Origin: DATMRS01 sp035566015
GTDB lineage: Bacteria > Pseudomonadota > Alphaproteobacteria > Sphingomonadales > Sphingomonadaceae
Assembly: GCA_035566015.1 (NCBI GenBank)
Contig: DATMRS010000017.1
Coordinates: forward strand, 1 to 64,000
Length of the DNA: 64,000 bases
Direction of reading: 5' to 3'
This document shows positions 25,532 through 34,666 of this stretch, one piece after another (position 1 is the stretch's first letter; the number at the start of each line of letters is the position of its first letter). Both the position numbers and the translations under genes were made by a program. The notes below the pieces were generated by a model that was given only the letters and a program-made list of their open reading frames with translations, searched no databases and was not told the DNA's origin.

Positions 25532-26354
25532 GGCAGCCGCCGGGGCGGGGGCGCTCCTCGCGCTGCTGCTGACGTCCTGCGCGGGCGGTGGCGGGCGCGT
25601 GGCGCGCGTCTCCGATGCCGGGGTCAAGATCGGATCGCCCTACACCGTGCGCGGGCGGACCTATGTGCCGCGCGACGATCGCCATTATGACAAAACGGGT
25701 TACGCCTCCTGGTATGGCGGTCAGCATCGCGGGCGGCTGACCGCCAATGGCGAGCGGTTCGATCCCGATGGAATCAGCGCGGCGCATCCCACCTTGCCGC
25801 TGCCTTCCTATGTCGAGGTGACGGCGCTCGACACCGGGCGGACCATCCTGGTGCGAATCAATGATCGCGGCCCCTTCGCCGACGGGCGGATCATCGACCT
25901 GTCGCACGGCGCGGCGGAGCAGCTTGGCATCGTCCGGCTGGGCGTCGCGCGCGTCCGCGTCCGCCGGGTGGAGCCGACCGAGCGGCAGAAGAAGGAGGCG
26001 CTGCGTGGCGGCCGCGCGGTTCCGCCGCGTGAGGATGCGCCGGAGCAGCGGTTGGCAGCTTCCGTACCGCAGACTTTGGCGCCACCACCTCCGCAGCCCT
26101 CTTATATCGCGCCGGCCCCCGTGGGCGTGGAAGAAGGCGCCTATGTGCAGGTGGCGGCGCTCTCCGATCGTGCGCGCGCCGACCAACTGGCCGCGTCGCT
26201 CGGCGATCTTGGGACAGGCATCGTCGTGCCGGCTGGAACGCTTTATCGCGTGCGTATCGGGCCGATCGCCGCGGCCGATCTCGCCTCGGCGCTGGCGCAG
26301 GCGCGCGCGCGCGGCTATCAGGATGCCCGGATCGTTCGCGATCTCGCGCCTTGA
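25515..26354 (+). CDS. rlpA: RlpA-type septal ring lytic transglycosylase lipoprotein
   Basis: This is a 279-residue lipoprotein (LTSC, Cys22) with two domains. The double-psi beta-barrel at about 60-150 carries GYASWYGGQHRGRLTANGERFD and VRINDRGPFADGRIIDLS, including the glutamate and aspartate used for catalysis in RlpA. A proline-rich linker follows, then a C-terminal SPOR domain (about 205-279, AYVQVAALSDRARADQLA) that binds denuded septal glycans. It acts on peptidoglycan at division sites. It follows the MltB-like gene and precedes a D,D-carboxypeptidase, forming a cell-wall operon. Confidence 0.92.
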   Translation: MRWRNRAAAGAGALLALLLTSCAGGGGRVARVSDAGVKIGSPYTVRGRTYVPRDDRHYDKTGYASWYGGQHRGRLTANGERFDPDGISAAHPTLPLPSYVEVTALDTGRTILVRINDRGPFADGRIIDLSHGAAEQLGIVRLGVARVRVRRVEPTERQKKEALRGGRAVPPREDAPEQRLAASVPQTLAPPPPQPSYIAPAPVGVEEGAYVQVAALSDRARADQLAASLGDLGTGIVVPAGTLYRVRIGPIAAADLASALAQARARGYQDARIVRDLAP

Positions 26355-26377
26355 CAAGAAAGGACCACCCGCCAGCG

Positions 26378-27550
26378 ATGAAACCCGCCCTGTTGTTGAC
26401 CAGCGTCCTTGCCCTCGCGATCGCCGTTCCGGGCAGCGCCGCCGCGCCGCCCTTCGACACGCCGGCCCCCGTCGCCTTCATGAAGGACCTGTCGTCGGGC
26501 GCGATTCTCTACGCCAAGGACCCGGACCGGCGCATGCCGCCCGCGTCGATGGCGAAGATGATGACGGTCTATGTCGCCTTCGACATGGTGAAGAAGGGCG
26601 AACTGAAGCTGGACCAGATGATCACCGTGCGGCCCGAGACGTGGAAACGCTGGCACGGCCCGCAGGCGGGATCGACGATGTTCCTCTCGCCGGGCGAGCA
26701 GGTGAGCGTGCGCGACCTGCTGTTCGGCATCGTGACGCTGTCGGGCAATGACGCCTGCGTCGTGCTGGCCGAGGGCGCGTCGGGCACCGAGCAGGCATTT
26801 GTCGCGCTGATGAATGATGCGGCGCGGCGCATCGGCCTTAAAAATTCGCATTTCGGCACGTCGAACGGCTGGCCTGACGAGGGCGTGACCTATGTCACCG
26901 CGCGCGACCTTGCGACGCTCGCCCAGCGGACGATCCAGGACTTCCCCGATTTCTACAAGACCTTCTACAGCCGCGAGAGCTTCACCTGGGGCAAGACGAT
27001 GGGGGGTGAGGATATCACCCAGGCCAATCGCGATCCGCTGCTGGGCCGGGTGGCCGGCGCGGACGGCCTCAAGACAGGGCACACGCAGGAAGCGGGCTTC
27101 GGCTTCACCGGATCGGCCGAGCAGAATGGCCGGCGGCTGGTGATGGTGCTGGCGGGGCTCACCTCGTCGAACGAGCGGGCGAGCCAGTCGATCGCCTTCA
27201 TGAACTGGGGCTTCCGCGCGTGGAAATCGGTGCCGATCGCGAAGGCGGGGCAGAAGGTGCAGACGGCGGAGGTGCAGCTTGGGGACGCGCGCAGTGTCGG
27301 CCTCGTCGCGCCGCGCGATCTGGCGGCGACGATCCCGCAGGGTTCGGCCGCGCGGATGCAGGTGAAGGTCGTCTATAATGGTCCGATCAAGGCGCCGTTC
27401 GCCAAGGGCCAGCATATCGCCGACCTGGTGGTGACGACGGGCGACACACCGCCGCAGACGATGCCGCTGGCGGCGGCCGAGGCGGTGGGCAAGGCCGGCT
27501 TCTTCGATCGTATCGCCGCCGGCTTCCGCTCGCTCTTCGGCCTCTCCTGA
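26378..27550 (+). CDS. D-alanyl-D-alanine carboxypeptidase (PBP5/6 family)
   Basis: Low-molecular-weight penicillin-binding protein, 390 residues, with a signal peptide cleaved near GSAAA. The three active-site motifs are present: Ser57-x-x-Lys60 (SMAK), Ser122-Gly-Asn124 and Lys232-Thr-Gly234. The C-terminal PBP5_C domain (about 275-365) is followed by a weakly amphipathic tail (AGFFDRIAAGFRSLFGL), the usual membrane anchor. It trims the terminal D-Ala from pentapeptides. The ATG at 26378 was chosen over an upstream TTG because the signal peptide starts there. Confidence 0.93.
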   Translation: MKPALLLTSVLALAIAVPGSAAAPPFDTPAPVAFMKDLSSGAILYAKDPDRRMPPASMAKMMTVYVAFDMVKKGELKLDQMITVRPETWKRWHGPQAGSTMFLSPGEQVSVRDLLFGIVTLSGNDACVVLAEGASGTEQAFVALMNDAARRIGLKNSHFGTSNGWPDEGVTYVTARDLATLAQRTIQDFPDFYKTFYSRESFTWGKTMGGEDITQANRDPLLGRVAGADGLKTGHTQEAGFGFTGSAEQNGRRLVMVLAGLTSSNERASQSIAFMNWGFRAWKSVPIAKAGQKVQTAEVQLGDARSVGLVAPRDLAATIPQGSAARMQVKVVYNGPIKAPFAKGQHIADLVVTTGDTPPQTMPLAAAEAVGKAGFFDRIAAGFRSLFGLS

Positions 27551-27567
27551 AGGCGATCGCGGCGGGC

Positions 27568-28191
27568 GTGACCGACAGGTTCATCAGCCTCGAAGGCGGC
27601 GAAGGGGTCGGTAAATCGACGCAGGCGAAGCGGCTTGCCGAGGCGCTGGAGGCGCGCGGCCATAAGGTGCTGCTGACACGCGAACCGGGGGGCAGTCCCG
27701 GCGCGGAAGCGATCCGGGCGCTCCTCCTCGAAGGCGAGGCGGGGCGCTGGACGGCCGAGGCCGAGGCGTTGCTCTTCGCCGCCGCGCGCGCCGATCATGT
27801 CGCGCGCACGATCCGGCCGGCGCTGGCGGCAGGTCACTGGGTGATCGCCGACCGGTTTCTCGACAGTTCGCTGGCTTATCAGGGCGGGGCTGACGGGCTG
27901 GGTGAGGCGGCGATCCGTGACCTGCATCGGATCGGCAGCGGCGGCCTGCTGCCCGATCGCACGTTGCTGCTCAGCCTGCCCGAGGAGGAAGCAGCGGCGC
28001 GAGCCGCTGCGCGTGATCGCGTGGGGGCCGATCGTTTCGGGGCGCGCGATCCCGCTTATCATGCGCGCGTGGCCGGGGCGTTTCATGCGCTGGCGACGGC
28101 TGAACCGGCCCGTTTCCGCGTGGTCGACGCGACCGGCGCGCCCGAGGCGGTGACGGCGCGCCTGCTCGCGGCGCTGGACGAACTGGCGTGA
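27568..28191 (+). CDS. tmk: Thymidylate kinase
   Basis: dTMP kinase, 207 residues, starting at a GTG. The P-loop is EGGEGVGKST. The DR motif is DRFLDSSLAYQGG, and the arginine-rich LID is near RDRVGADRFGARD. It makes dTDP for DNA synthesis. The holB gene starts inside its stop (GTGA overlap), the classic tmk-holB arrangement. Confidence 0.95.
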   Translation: MTDRFISLEGGEGVGKSTQAKRLAEALEARGHKVLLTREPGGSPGAEAIRALLLEGEAGRWTAEAEALLFAAARADHVARTIRPALAAGHWVIADRFLDSSLAYQGGADGLGEAAIRDLHRIGSGGLLPDRTLLLSLPEEEAAARAAARDRVGADRFGARDPAYHARVAGAFHALATAEPARFRVVDATGAPEAVTARLLAALDELA

Positions 28192-29177
28192 GCGCACTTC
28201 TCGGCCTCGGCGTGCAGGAGGCGGCGCTGCTGGGCGCGGTGCGATCGGGCCGTTATCATCATGCCTGGCTGCTGGCGGGGCCGAAAGGCGTGGGCAAGGC
28301 TAGCTTCGCCGACGCCGCCGCGCGCCGATTGCTTGCCGAGACGGCGGGGCCACCGCCGGAGGGGGAGGGGCTGGCGCTCTCGCCCGATCATCCGACGGCG
28401 CGGCTGATCGAGGCGGGCAGCCACCCCGATTTGGCCCGGTTGAGCCGCCTCGCGCGTGAGAAGACCGGCGATCTTGCGCGAAACATCAGCGTCGATCAGG
28501 TGCGTAGCCTCCAGCGCCTCTTCGCTACCGCGCCCAGTTTCTCGCCGCTGCGCGTTGTCGTTATCGATGCGCTGGAGGATCTGGAGGCACCAGCGGCCAA
28601 TGCGCTCCTCAAGAATCTGGAGGAGCCGCCGACGGGCACTTTGTTCCTGCTCGTCAGCCATGTGCCGGGCCGCCTGCTGCCGACGATCCGATCGCGCTGC
28701 CGGCTGTTGCGCTTCCCGCTGCTCGACGACGCGCTCGTCACGCGGGTCCTGAAGGGCGCGTTGCCCGAGGTAAGCGACGCGGAAATCGCCGCACTGGTGC
28801 GGGTGGGGGAGGGCGCGCCGGGCCGCGCGCTGCATTTCGCCGGGCTCGACATTGGCGGGCTCGACCAGATGATGACTCGGCTTCTTACCGAGGGGGACGC
28901 AACGGGGACAACGCGATCGACACTGGCGCAGACCTTGTCCCTGCGATCCGCGCAGGCACGCTACGAAGCTTTCCTTGAGCGCGTGCCCGCCCGCATCGCC
29001 GCCGAGGCGCGGGTGGCGGTCGGGCCGCGCCGTGCCGTCGCACTCGCTCTGTGGGAGAAAGCGCGCGACCTGGCGGGCGGGGCGGTGCCGCTCTCGCTCG
29101 ATCCGCAGGCGACGGTTTTTGAGCTAGCGGGCTATCTCGCCGCCCTTGCCCCTGACGGGAAGGCCGCTAAAGCCTGA
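28188..29177 (+). CDS. holB: DNA polymerase III subunit delta'
   Basis: Clamp-loader subunit delta', 329 residues, starting at a GTG that overlaps the tmk stop. The degenerate P-loop is AGPKGVGKAS, followed by the AAA+ core with NISVDQVRSLQRLF, RVVVIDALEDLEAPAANALLKNLEEPP and the SRC motif (TIRSRCRLL). The usual zinc-binding cysteines of delta' between the P-loop and this region are absent; the stretch is GSHPDLARLSR. This is common in alphaproteobacterial homologues. Confidence 0.93.
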   Translation: MSALLGLGVQEAALLGAVRSGRYHHAWLLAGPKGVGKASFADAAARRLLAETAGPPPEGEGLALSPDHPTARLIEAGSHPDLARLSRLAREKTGDLARNISVDQVRSLQRLFATAPSFSPLRVVVIDALEDLEAPAANALLKNLEEPPTGTLFLLVSHVPGRLLPTIRSRCRLLRFPLLDDALVTRVLKGALPEVSDAEIAALVRVGEGAPGRALHFAGLDIGGLDQMMTRLLTEGDATGTTRSTLAQTLSLRSAQARYEAFLERVPARIAAEARVAVGPRRAVALALWEKARDLAGGAVPLSLDPQATVFELAGYLAALAPDGKAAKA

Positions 29178-29182
29178 ACCCC

Positions 29183-30748
29183 ATGCCCAAGCCTTTCTAT
29201 ATCACCACCGCGATCAGCTATCCCAACGGCCGGCCGCATATCGGTCACGCCTATGAAGTGATCGCCACCGACGCCATCGCCCGCTTCCAGCGATTGTCGG
29301 GCCGCGACGTCTTCTTTCTTACCGGCACGGACGAGCATGGGCTGAAGATGGTGCAGACGGCGCGCGGGGAGGGAATCGAGCCCCGCGCGCTGGCGGACAG
29401 GAACTCGCAATTTTTCAAGGCGATGGATGACGCGCTTGCCATCTCCTACGATCGCTTCATCCGCACCACCGAACCGGAACACCATGAAGCGAGCCGGGCC
29501 TTGTGGCGGGCGATGGAGGCGAATGGCGACATCTATCGTGGCCGCTATGAGGGCTGGTATTCGATACGCGACGAAGCCTTTTACGATGAGAAGGAACTGA
29601 TCGCGGGCGAGGACGGCGAGAAATTGTCGCCGCAGGGCACGCCCGTCGAATGGACCGTCGAGGAAAGCTGGTTCTTCCGTCTGTCCGCCTGGCAGGAGCG
29701 GCTGCTGGCGCATTATGAGGCGCACCCCGAATTCATTCGGCCCGAGAGCCGCCGCAACGAAGTGCTGAGCTTTGTGCGAGGAGGGCTGTCCGACCTATCG
29801 ATCTCGCGCGCGAGCTTCGATTGGGGCGTCAAGGTGCCGGGCGATGAGGCGCACGTCATGTATGTGTGGGTGGACGCGCTCACAAACTATCTGACGGGTG
29901 TTGGTTATCCTGAAAATAGCGATACTTATCGGAACTACTGGCCAGCCGATCTGCACATTATTGGCAAGGATGTCGTGCGGTTCCACGCGGTTTACTGGCC
30001 AGCCTTCCTGATGGCGGCGGGGCTGCCGCTGCCGACGACGGTGTTCGGCCACGGCTTTGTCCTCAACCGGGGCGAGAAGATGTCGAAGTCGGTCGGCAAT
30101 GTCGTCGATCCGGTGGAGATGACCGCGCTCTACGGCGTCGATCGGCTGCGCTATTTCCTGCTGCGCGAGGTGAGCTTCGGCCAGGACGGCAGCTACAGCC
30201 ACGAGGCGATCGTCACGCGCACCAACGCCGATCTCGCCAACAGCTTCGGCAATCTGGCGCAGCGCGTGCTCTCGATGCTCCACAAGAATCTGGCGGGCGA
30301 GCTGCCGGCGGCGACGTTCGACGATCCAGCCGATCGGGCGCTGCTCGACGAGGTGGCGGCCGCCTGCCGCGTCGATCTGCCGCGTCATTTCGAGGAACTG
30401 GCGCTGGAGCGCGGGATCGAGGCGTGGATGCGCGGCGTCTTCGCGTGCAACCAATATGTCGATGCGCAGGCGCCCTGGGCGCTGCGCAAGAGCGATCCGG
30501 AGCGGATGAAGGCGGTGTTGGCGACGCTTTTCGTCGCGATCCGATCGCTCGGTATCGCCATTGCGCCGGTCATTCCCGATGCGTCTGCCAAACTGCTCGA
30601 CATGATGGGCGTGGCGGAGGATGCGCGCGATTATGCGGTCCTCGCCGATGAGGCGAGCTGGTACGCCCGGCTGGCGGGATCGGGCTTCCGCCTCGCCGCG
30701 CCGACGCCCATATTCCCTCGGCTTGAACTGGAAGCGAATGCCGCCTGA
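29183..30748 (+). CDS. metG: Methionyl-tRNA synthetase
   Basis: Class I aminoacyl-tRNA synthetase, 521 residues. HIGH appears as HIGH (19-22) and KMSKS at 299-303 (GEKMSKSVGN). The connective peptide region reads YSIRDEAFYDEKELI with no CxxC pairs, so this is the zinc-free form. It lacks the C-terminal dimerisation domain found in longer MetG proteins. The anticodon-binding helical domain spans about 360-510. The stop overlaps the next ATG by one base (TGATG). Confidence 0.96.
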   Translation: MPKPFYITTAISYPNGRPHIGHAYEVIATDAIARFQRLSGRDVFFLTGTDEHGLKMVQTARGEGIEPRALADRNSQFFKAMDDALAISYDRFIRTTEPEHHEASRALWRAMEANGDIYRGRYEGWYSIRDEAFYDEKELIAGEDGEKLSPQGTPVEWTVEESWFFRLSAWQERLLAHYEAHPEFIRPESRRNEVLSFVRGGLSDLSISRASFDWGVKVPGDEAHVMYVWVDALTNYLTGVGYPENSDTYRNYWPADLHIIGKDVVRFHAVYWPAFLMAAGLPLPTTVFGHGFVLNRGEKMSKSVGNVVDPVEMTALYGVDRLRYFLLREVSFGQDGSYSHEAIVTRTNADLANSFGNLAQRVLSMLHKNLAGELPAATFDDPADRALLDEVAAACRVDLPRHFEELALERGIEAWMRGVFACNQYVDAQAPWALRKSDPERMKAVLATLFVAIRSLGIAIAPVIPDASAKLLDMMGVAEDARDYAVLADEASWYARLAGSGFRLAAPTPIFPRLELEANAA

Positions 30749-31524
30749 TGTTCGTCGACAGCCACTGCCACCTCAATTATCCCGGCCTGGTCGAGGATCA
30801 GGAGGCGGTTCTGGCGCGCGCGCGGGCGGCGGGCGTTTCGACGATGCTCAACATCTCGACGCGCGAGCGCGAATGGGACGCGATCATCGCCACCGCGACG
30901 CGTGAGCCGGACGTATGGGCCTCCGTCGGCATCCATCCGCATGAGGCGGACGCCCATCCCGACGTCGATACCGAAAGGCTGGTGGCAGTAGCGGCGCATC
31001 CGCGCGTCGTGGGCATCGGCGAAACCGGCCTCGATTATTATTATGACCATAGCGACCGCGACCGCCAGCGGACGAGCTTTCGCGCGCATATCGCGGCGGC
31101 GCGGATCACTGGCCTGCCGCTGATCGTCCATACGCGTGATGCCGAGGCGGACACCGCCGAAATCCTGGCCGACGAGATGGGGAAGGGCGCCTATAAAGGT
31201 GTGATCCACTGTTTCACCGCCAGCGCCGATTTCGCGCGCAAGGCGCTCGACCTCGGCCTCTATATTTCGATCTCGGGCATTGTTACCTTCAAGAATGCCA
31301 AGGATTTGCAGACCACTGCTGCGGCCTTGCCGGCGGAACGCCTGTTGATCGAGACGGACTCGCCCTTCCTTGCGCCGGTGCCGCATCGGGGCAAAAAGTG
31401 CGAGCCCGCGTTTGTCGCCGATACGGCCCGGATGCTGAGCGGGCTGCGCGGGATCGCAACCGAGGAACTCGCGGCAGAAACCGCACGAAACTTCTTCGCC
31501 TTATTTGATAAAGCGGCCGGCTGA
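30748..31524 (+). CDS. TatD family metal-dependent hydrolase
   Basis: This is a 258-residue TIM-barrel hydrolase of the TatD/YcfH group. Metal-binding motifs are DSHCHLNY at the N-terminus, GETGLDYYYD, LIVHTRDAEAD, IHCFTAS and ETDSPFLAPVPHRGK. Members have DNase activity, and YcfH-like members may deacylate D-aminoacyl-tRNA, which would suit its position directly after metG. Its start overlaps the metG stop. Confidence 0.92.
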   Translation: MFVDSHCHLNYPGLVEDQEAVLARARAAGVSTMLNISTREREWDAIIATATREPDVWASVGIHPHEADAHPDVDTERLVAVAAHPRVVGIGETGLDYYYDHSDRDRQRTSFRAHIAAARITGLPLIVHTRDAEADTAEILADEMGKGAYKGVIHCFTASADFARKALDLGLYISISGIVTFKNAKDLQTTAAALPAERLLIETDSPFLAPVPHRGKKCEPAFVADTARMLSGLRGIATEELAAETARNFFALFDKAAG

Positions 31525-31526
31525 CG

Positions 31527-32297
31527 ATGGGCCTGAAGGTGCGGATCCTGGGGTGCGGTACGTCCTCGGGCGTGCCACGGATCGGGAATGACTGGGGCGC
31601 CTGCGATCCGGCCAATCCAAAGAACCGCCGCAGCCGCGCGTCGATCCTTGTCGAGACCGAGGCGACGCGTATCCTCGTCGATACCTCGCCGGACCTGCGC
31701 GAGCAGTTGCTCGCGGCCGACGTATCGGCAGTGGACGGGCTGATCTGGACGCACGACCATGCCGACCATTGCCACGGGATCGACGATCTACGGCAGCTTT
31801 TCCACGCGCGCGGCGCACCGGTGGACGCTTATGCGCGCGCGGTGACGCTGCGTACCTTGGAACTGCGCTTCGCTTATGCATTTGAGGGTAAGGACGGCTA
31901 TCCGCCGGTGGTCACGGGCCATTTGCTGCCCGAGACGATCCGGATCGGCGATATCGCGGTGCGGACAGTCGACCAGCCGCACGGATCGATCCTGTCGACC
32001 GGGCTGCGCTTCGAAGCCGATGGACGTGCGATCGGCTATTCCACCGATTTCAATATCTTCACCGACGATATGGCGGCGCTGTTCGAAGGGCTCGACCTGT
32101 GGATCGTCGATGCGCTGCGCAAGCGGCCGCACCCGACGCATCCGTGTCTCGACCAGACGCTCGACTGGATCGAACGGATGCAGCCGAGGCAAGCGATACT
32201 GACGCATATGGACCAGTCGATGGATCATGCGAGCCTGCTGGCCGAACTGCCCGAACGCATTGTGCCGGGCTATGACGGGTTGGAGGTGACGGCATGA
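31527..32297 (+). CDS. MBL-fold metallo-hydrolase (PhnP-like)
   Basis: This is a 256-residue metallo-beta-lactamase-fold phosphodiesterase-like protein. It begins GLKVRILGCGTSSGVPRIG, and the metal motif is His76-x-His78-x-Asp80-His81 in THDHADHCHG. Later ligands include GYSTDFN and the terminal LTHMD. The Cys10, Asp22 and Cys26-type region matches the PhnP/YycJ branch. PhnP is a cyclic phosphodiesterase in phosphonate use, but no phn genes are nearby, so the substrate is open. Confidence 0.88.
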   Translation: MGLKVRILGCGTSSGVPRIGNDWGACDPANPKNRRSRASILVETEATRILVDTSPDLREQLLAADVSAVDGLIWTHDHADHCHGIDDLRQLFHARGAPVDAYARAVTLRTLELRFAYAFEGKDGYPPVVTGHLLPETIRIGDIAVRTVDQPHGSILSTGLRFEADGRAIGYSTDFNIFTDDMAALFEGLDLWIVDALRKRPHPTHPCLDQTLDWIERMQPRQAILTHMDQSMDHASLLAELPERIVPGYDGLEVTA

Positions 32298-32461
32298 ACG
32301 GCGATGATGCGCTGGGCGTCGTCTATTTGCTGGGCTGCCTCATACTCGTGGGTAGTGCGCTGGCGGTGCGGCGCATGCCGGTGGGCGAGATGATGCGGAT
32401 GGCGCTGGCCTGGGCCGCCTTGTTCGCGATCGCTGCTCTCATCCTGCGATATTTTACATAA
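32294..32461 (+). CDS. Small membrane protein, 55 aa, resembling a retropepsin-like protease anchor
   Basis: A 55-codon gene starts with an ATG overlapping the stop of the PhnP-like gene (ATGA) and ends TAA at 32461. It has two hydrophobic helices, about residues 5-24 (ALGVVYLLGCLILVGSALAV) and 35-52 (MALAWAALFAIAALIL), separated by RRMPVGEMMR. This pattern resembles, from memory, the N-terminal membrane anchor of alphaproteobacterial TIGR02281 retropepsin-like aspartic proteases, but the protease domain is absent. It may be a remnant or a dedicated small membrane protein. The overlap and the tight spacing to mazG support it being translated. Confidence 0.65.
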   Translation: MNGDDALGVVYLLGCLILVGSALAVRRMPVGEMMRMALAWAALFAIAALILRYFT

Positions 32462-32508
32462 TGTATATTATCAGACTTTTGAAAAGGCCCCGGTCGAGGG
32501 GGGCTCCG

Positions 32509-33243
32509 ATGCTTGAGAGGTTGCGTGCGATCATGGCGCGGTTGCGCGATCCCGATAGCGGCTGCGAATGGGATCGCGCGCAGACCTTCATGACGATCGC
32601 GCCCTACACGATCGAAGAAGCCTATGAGGTCGCCGACGCGTGCGAGCGCGACGACATGGCGGCGCTGAAGGACGAGCTTGGCGATCTGCTGCTCCAGGTC
32701 GTCTATCATGCGCGCATCGCCGAGGAACGCGACGCCTTCACGGTGGACGACGTGATCGCGGCAATCTGCGACAAGATGATCCGCCGCCATCCGCATATCT
32801 TCGGCGCGCCGGGCGATGTGAGCCCCGGCTGGGAGACGCTGAAGGCGGCCGAACGCGCGAGCGGCGCCGATCGGTCGACGCTGGCGGGTGTGGCGCGCGC
32901 GCTGCCCGCCTTGCTGCGTGCGACGAAGCTGCAGAAACGCGCGGCGCGCACCGGCTTCGACTGGCCCGATGCATCGGGGCCGCGCGCGAAGATCGTCGAG
33001 GAAATGGACGAAGTGGACCGCGCCCGCACCCCGGACGAGCGCGCCGAGGAAGTGGGCGACCTGCTGTTCGCGGTGGTCAACTGGGCGCGTCATCTGGGTG
33101 TGGAACCCGAAGCCGCGCTGCGGGCAGCCAACGACAAGTTCGAACGACGCTTCCGCGCGATGGAGGCGGCGGCGGGTGCTGCGTTCGCCGGCCTGCCGCT
33201 CGCCGACAAGGATGCGCTGTGGAATGACATCAAAGGGCGTTGA
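32509..33243 (+). CDS. mazG: Nucleoside triphosphate pyrophosphohydrolase MazG
   Basis: All-alpha NTP pyrophosphohydrolase, 244 residues. Two MazG domains are present: LRDPDSGCEWDRAQTFMTIAPYT and EEAYEVADA with DELGDLLLQVVYHARI, then a second with EEMDEVDRA and EEVGDLLFAVVNWARHLG. The acidic EExxD/ExxD metal sites are visible in both. An ATG at 32461, overlapping the upstream stop, would add 16 basic residues. I prefer 32509 because of the GAGGGGGG just before it and the family N-terminus. Confidence 0.92.
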   Translation: MLERLRAIMARLRDPDSGCEWDRAQTFMTIAPYTIEEAYEVADACERDDMAALKDELGDLLLQVVYHARIAEERDAFTVDDVIAAICDKMIRRHPHIFGAPGDVSPGWETLKAAERASGADRSTLAGVARALPALLRATKLQKRAARTGFDWPDASGPRAKIVEEMDEVDRARTPDERAEEVGDLLFAVVNWARHLGVEPEAALRAANDKFERRFRAMEAAAGAAFAGLPLADKDALWNDIKGR

Positions 33244-33337
33244 TACGCGGGAATGGCGGATGCGACTTTTCGGATGGAGAAAATCAAGCTGCCCTGCCCG
33301 TTTCGTCCGTCCGATTTTGCCACGCCACCCCTTTGAC

Positions 33338-33424
33338 ATTCCGACGCAAGTCGGAATCCATGGACGGCAGGTCGATAGAAATGGGGAGTGAGCCGCCTCC
33401 ATGGACCCCGGCGTTCGCCGGGGT
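33338..33424. repeat. REP palindrome pair between mazG and recA
   Basis: Two palindromes lie in the 259-base gap between convergent mazG and recA. The first has stems ATTCCGAC/GTCGGAAT (33338-33357, 4-base loop). The second has ACCCCGGC/GCCGGGGT (33405-33424, 4-base loop). Each is flanked internally by TCCATGGA-like sequence, so they face each other as in a REPIN. The two stems differ in sequence, so the pair is diverged. Confidence 0.7.
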
Positions 33425-33502
33425 GACGGGACGCTGAGGAATCGGCGTCGGTGATGGCCCCACCCCACCCCCCCTGAAAGGAAGGAGCCTCTTAATCGCA
33501 GG

Positions 33503-34576
33503 TCAGGCGTCGTCTTCAGCACCGGGATTGGTCATCATCGCTTCGGCGACGCCGGCGGCATTAGCACGGATCGCGGATTCGATGCGGGCGGCGGTTTCGG
33601 GATTCTCCTTGAGGTAGGTCTTCGCATTCTCGCGGCCCTGCCCCAGCCGGACCGAGTCATGGCTGAACCATGCACCCGATTTCTCGACAATGCCCGCCTT
33701 GACACCGAGATCGAGCACCTCGCCCATCTTCGATACGCCCTCGCCATACATAATGTCGAACTCGACCTGCTTGAACGGCGGTGCGACCTTGTTCTTGACG
33801 ACCTTCACCCGCGTCGAATTGCCGATGATATCGTCGCGATCCTTGATCTGGCCGGTACGGCGGATGTCAAGCCGGACGCTGGCATAGAATTTGAGCGCGT
33901 TGCCGCCGGTCGTCGTTTCCGGGCTGCCATACATCACGCCGATCTTCATGCGGATCTGGTTGATGAAGATGACCAGGGTGCGCGAGCGGCTGATCGATCC
34001 GGTGATCTTGCGCAGTGCCTGACTCATCAGCCGCGCCTGCAGGCCGACATGGCTGTCGCCCATCTCGCCTTCGATCTCCGCCCTCGGCACGAGCGCCGCG
34101 ACCGAATCGACGACGAGCACGTCGATCGCGTTCGACCGGATCAGTGTGTCGGTAATCTCCAGCGCCTGCTCGCCCGTGTCGGGCTGTGAGACGATCAGCT
34201 CGTCGATATCGACGCCCAGCTTCCTCGCGTACACCGGATCGAGCGCATGTTCGGCATCGATGAAAGCCGCGGTGCCGCCCGCCTTCTGTGCCTCGGCGAT
34301 CGCATGGAGCGCGAGTGTCGTCTTGCCCGAACTTTCCGGTCCGTAAATCTCGACGATGCGGCCACGCGGCAGGCCGCCGATGCCGAGCGCGATGTCGAGC
34401 CCGAGCGAGCCGGTGGAAATCGCCTCGATCTCGATCGCATCGCGCGAGCCGAGCTTCATCGCGGAGCCCTTGCCGAATGCGCGGTCAATCTGTGCGAGCG
34501 CCGCCTCGAGCGCTTTCTGCCTGTCCATATCGGCCTTTTCCTTGTCGGATTCGATCAGCTTCAACTGTGCCGCCAT
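33503..34576 (-). CDS. recA: Recombinase RecA
   Basis: RecA, 357 residues, the central homologous-recombination ATPase and LexA co-protease. Walker A is GPESSGKTT (79-87), and FIDAEHALD, DSVAALVPRAEIEGEMGDSHVGLQARLMSQ and FINQIRMKIGVMYGSPETTTGGNALKFY follow, including loops L1 and L2. The ATG at 34576 sits after GGTGGAAAG. A LexA-type box lies 75 bases upstream, so it should be SOS-induced. Confidence 0.98.
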   Translation of the reverse strand: MAAQLKLIESDKEKADMDRQKALEAALAQIDRAFGKGSAMKLGSRDAIEIEAISTGSLGLDIALGIGGLPRGRIVEIYGPESSGKTTLALHAIAEAQKAGGTAAFIDAEHALDPVYARKLGVDIDELIVSQPDTGEQALEITDTLIRSNAIDVLVVDSVAALVPRAEIEGEMGDSHVGLQARLMSQALRKITGSISRSRTLVIFINQIRMKIGVMYGSPETTTGGNALKFYASVRLDIRRTGQIKDRDDIIGNSTRVKVVKNKVAPPFKQVEFDIMYGEGVSKMGEVLDLGVKAGIVEKSGAWFSHDSVRLGQGRENAKTYLKENPETAARIESAIRANAAGVAEAMMTNPGAEDDA

Positions 34577-34650
34577 CTTTCCACCCTCTCGTAGATCGAA
34601 CATTCCGAACGTCAACGCATGATGCGCTTCGTACACGCAATGTTCCGATA

Positions 34651-34665
34651 GAACAAGAGAGGAAC
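34651..34665. promoter_or_regulatory. LexA (SOS) box of recA
   Basis: GAAC (34651-34654), seven bases, GAAC (34662-34665). This is exactly the alphaproteobacterial LexA operator GAAC-N7-GAAC. It lies upstream of recA on the minus strand and within two bases of the 3' end of the response-regulator gene. Confidence 0.85.
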
Positions 34666-34666
34666 T

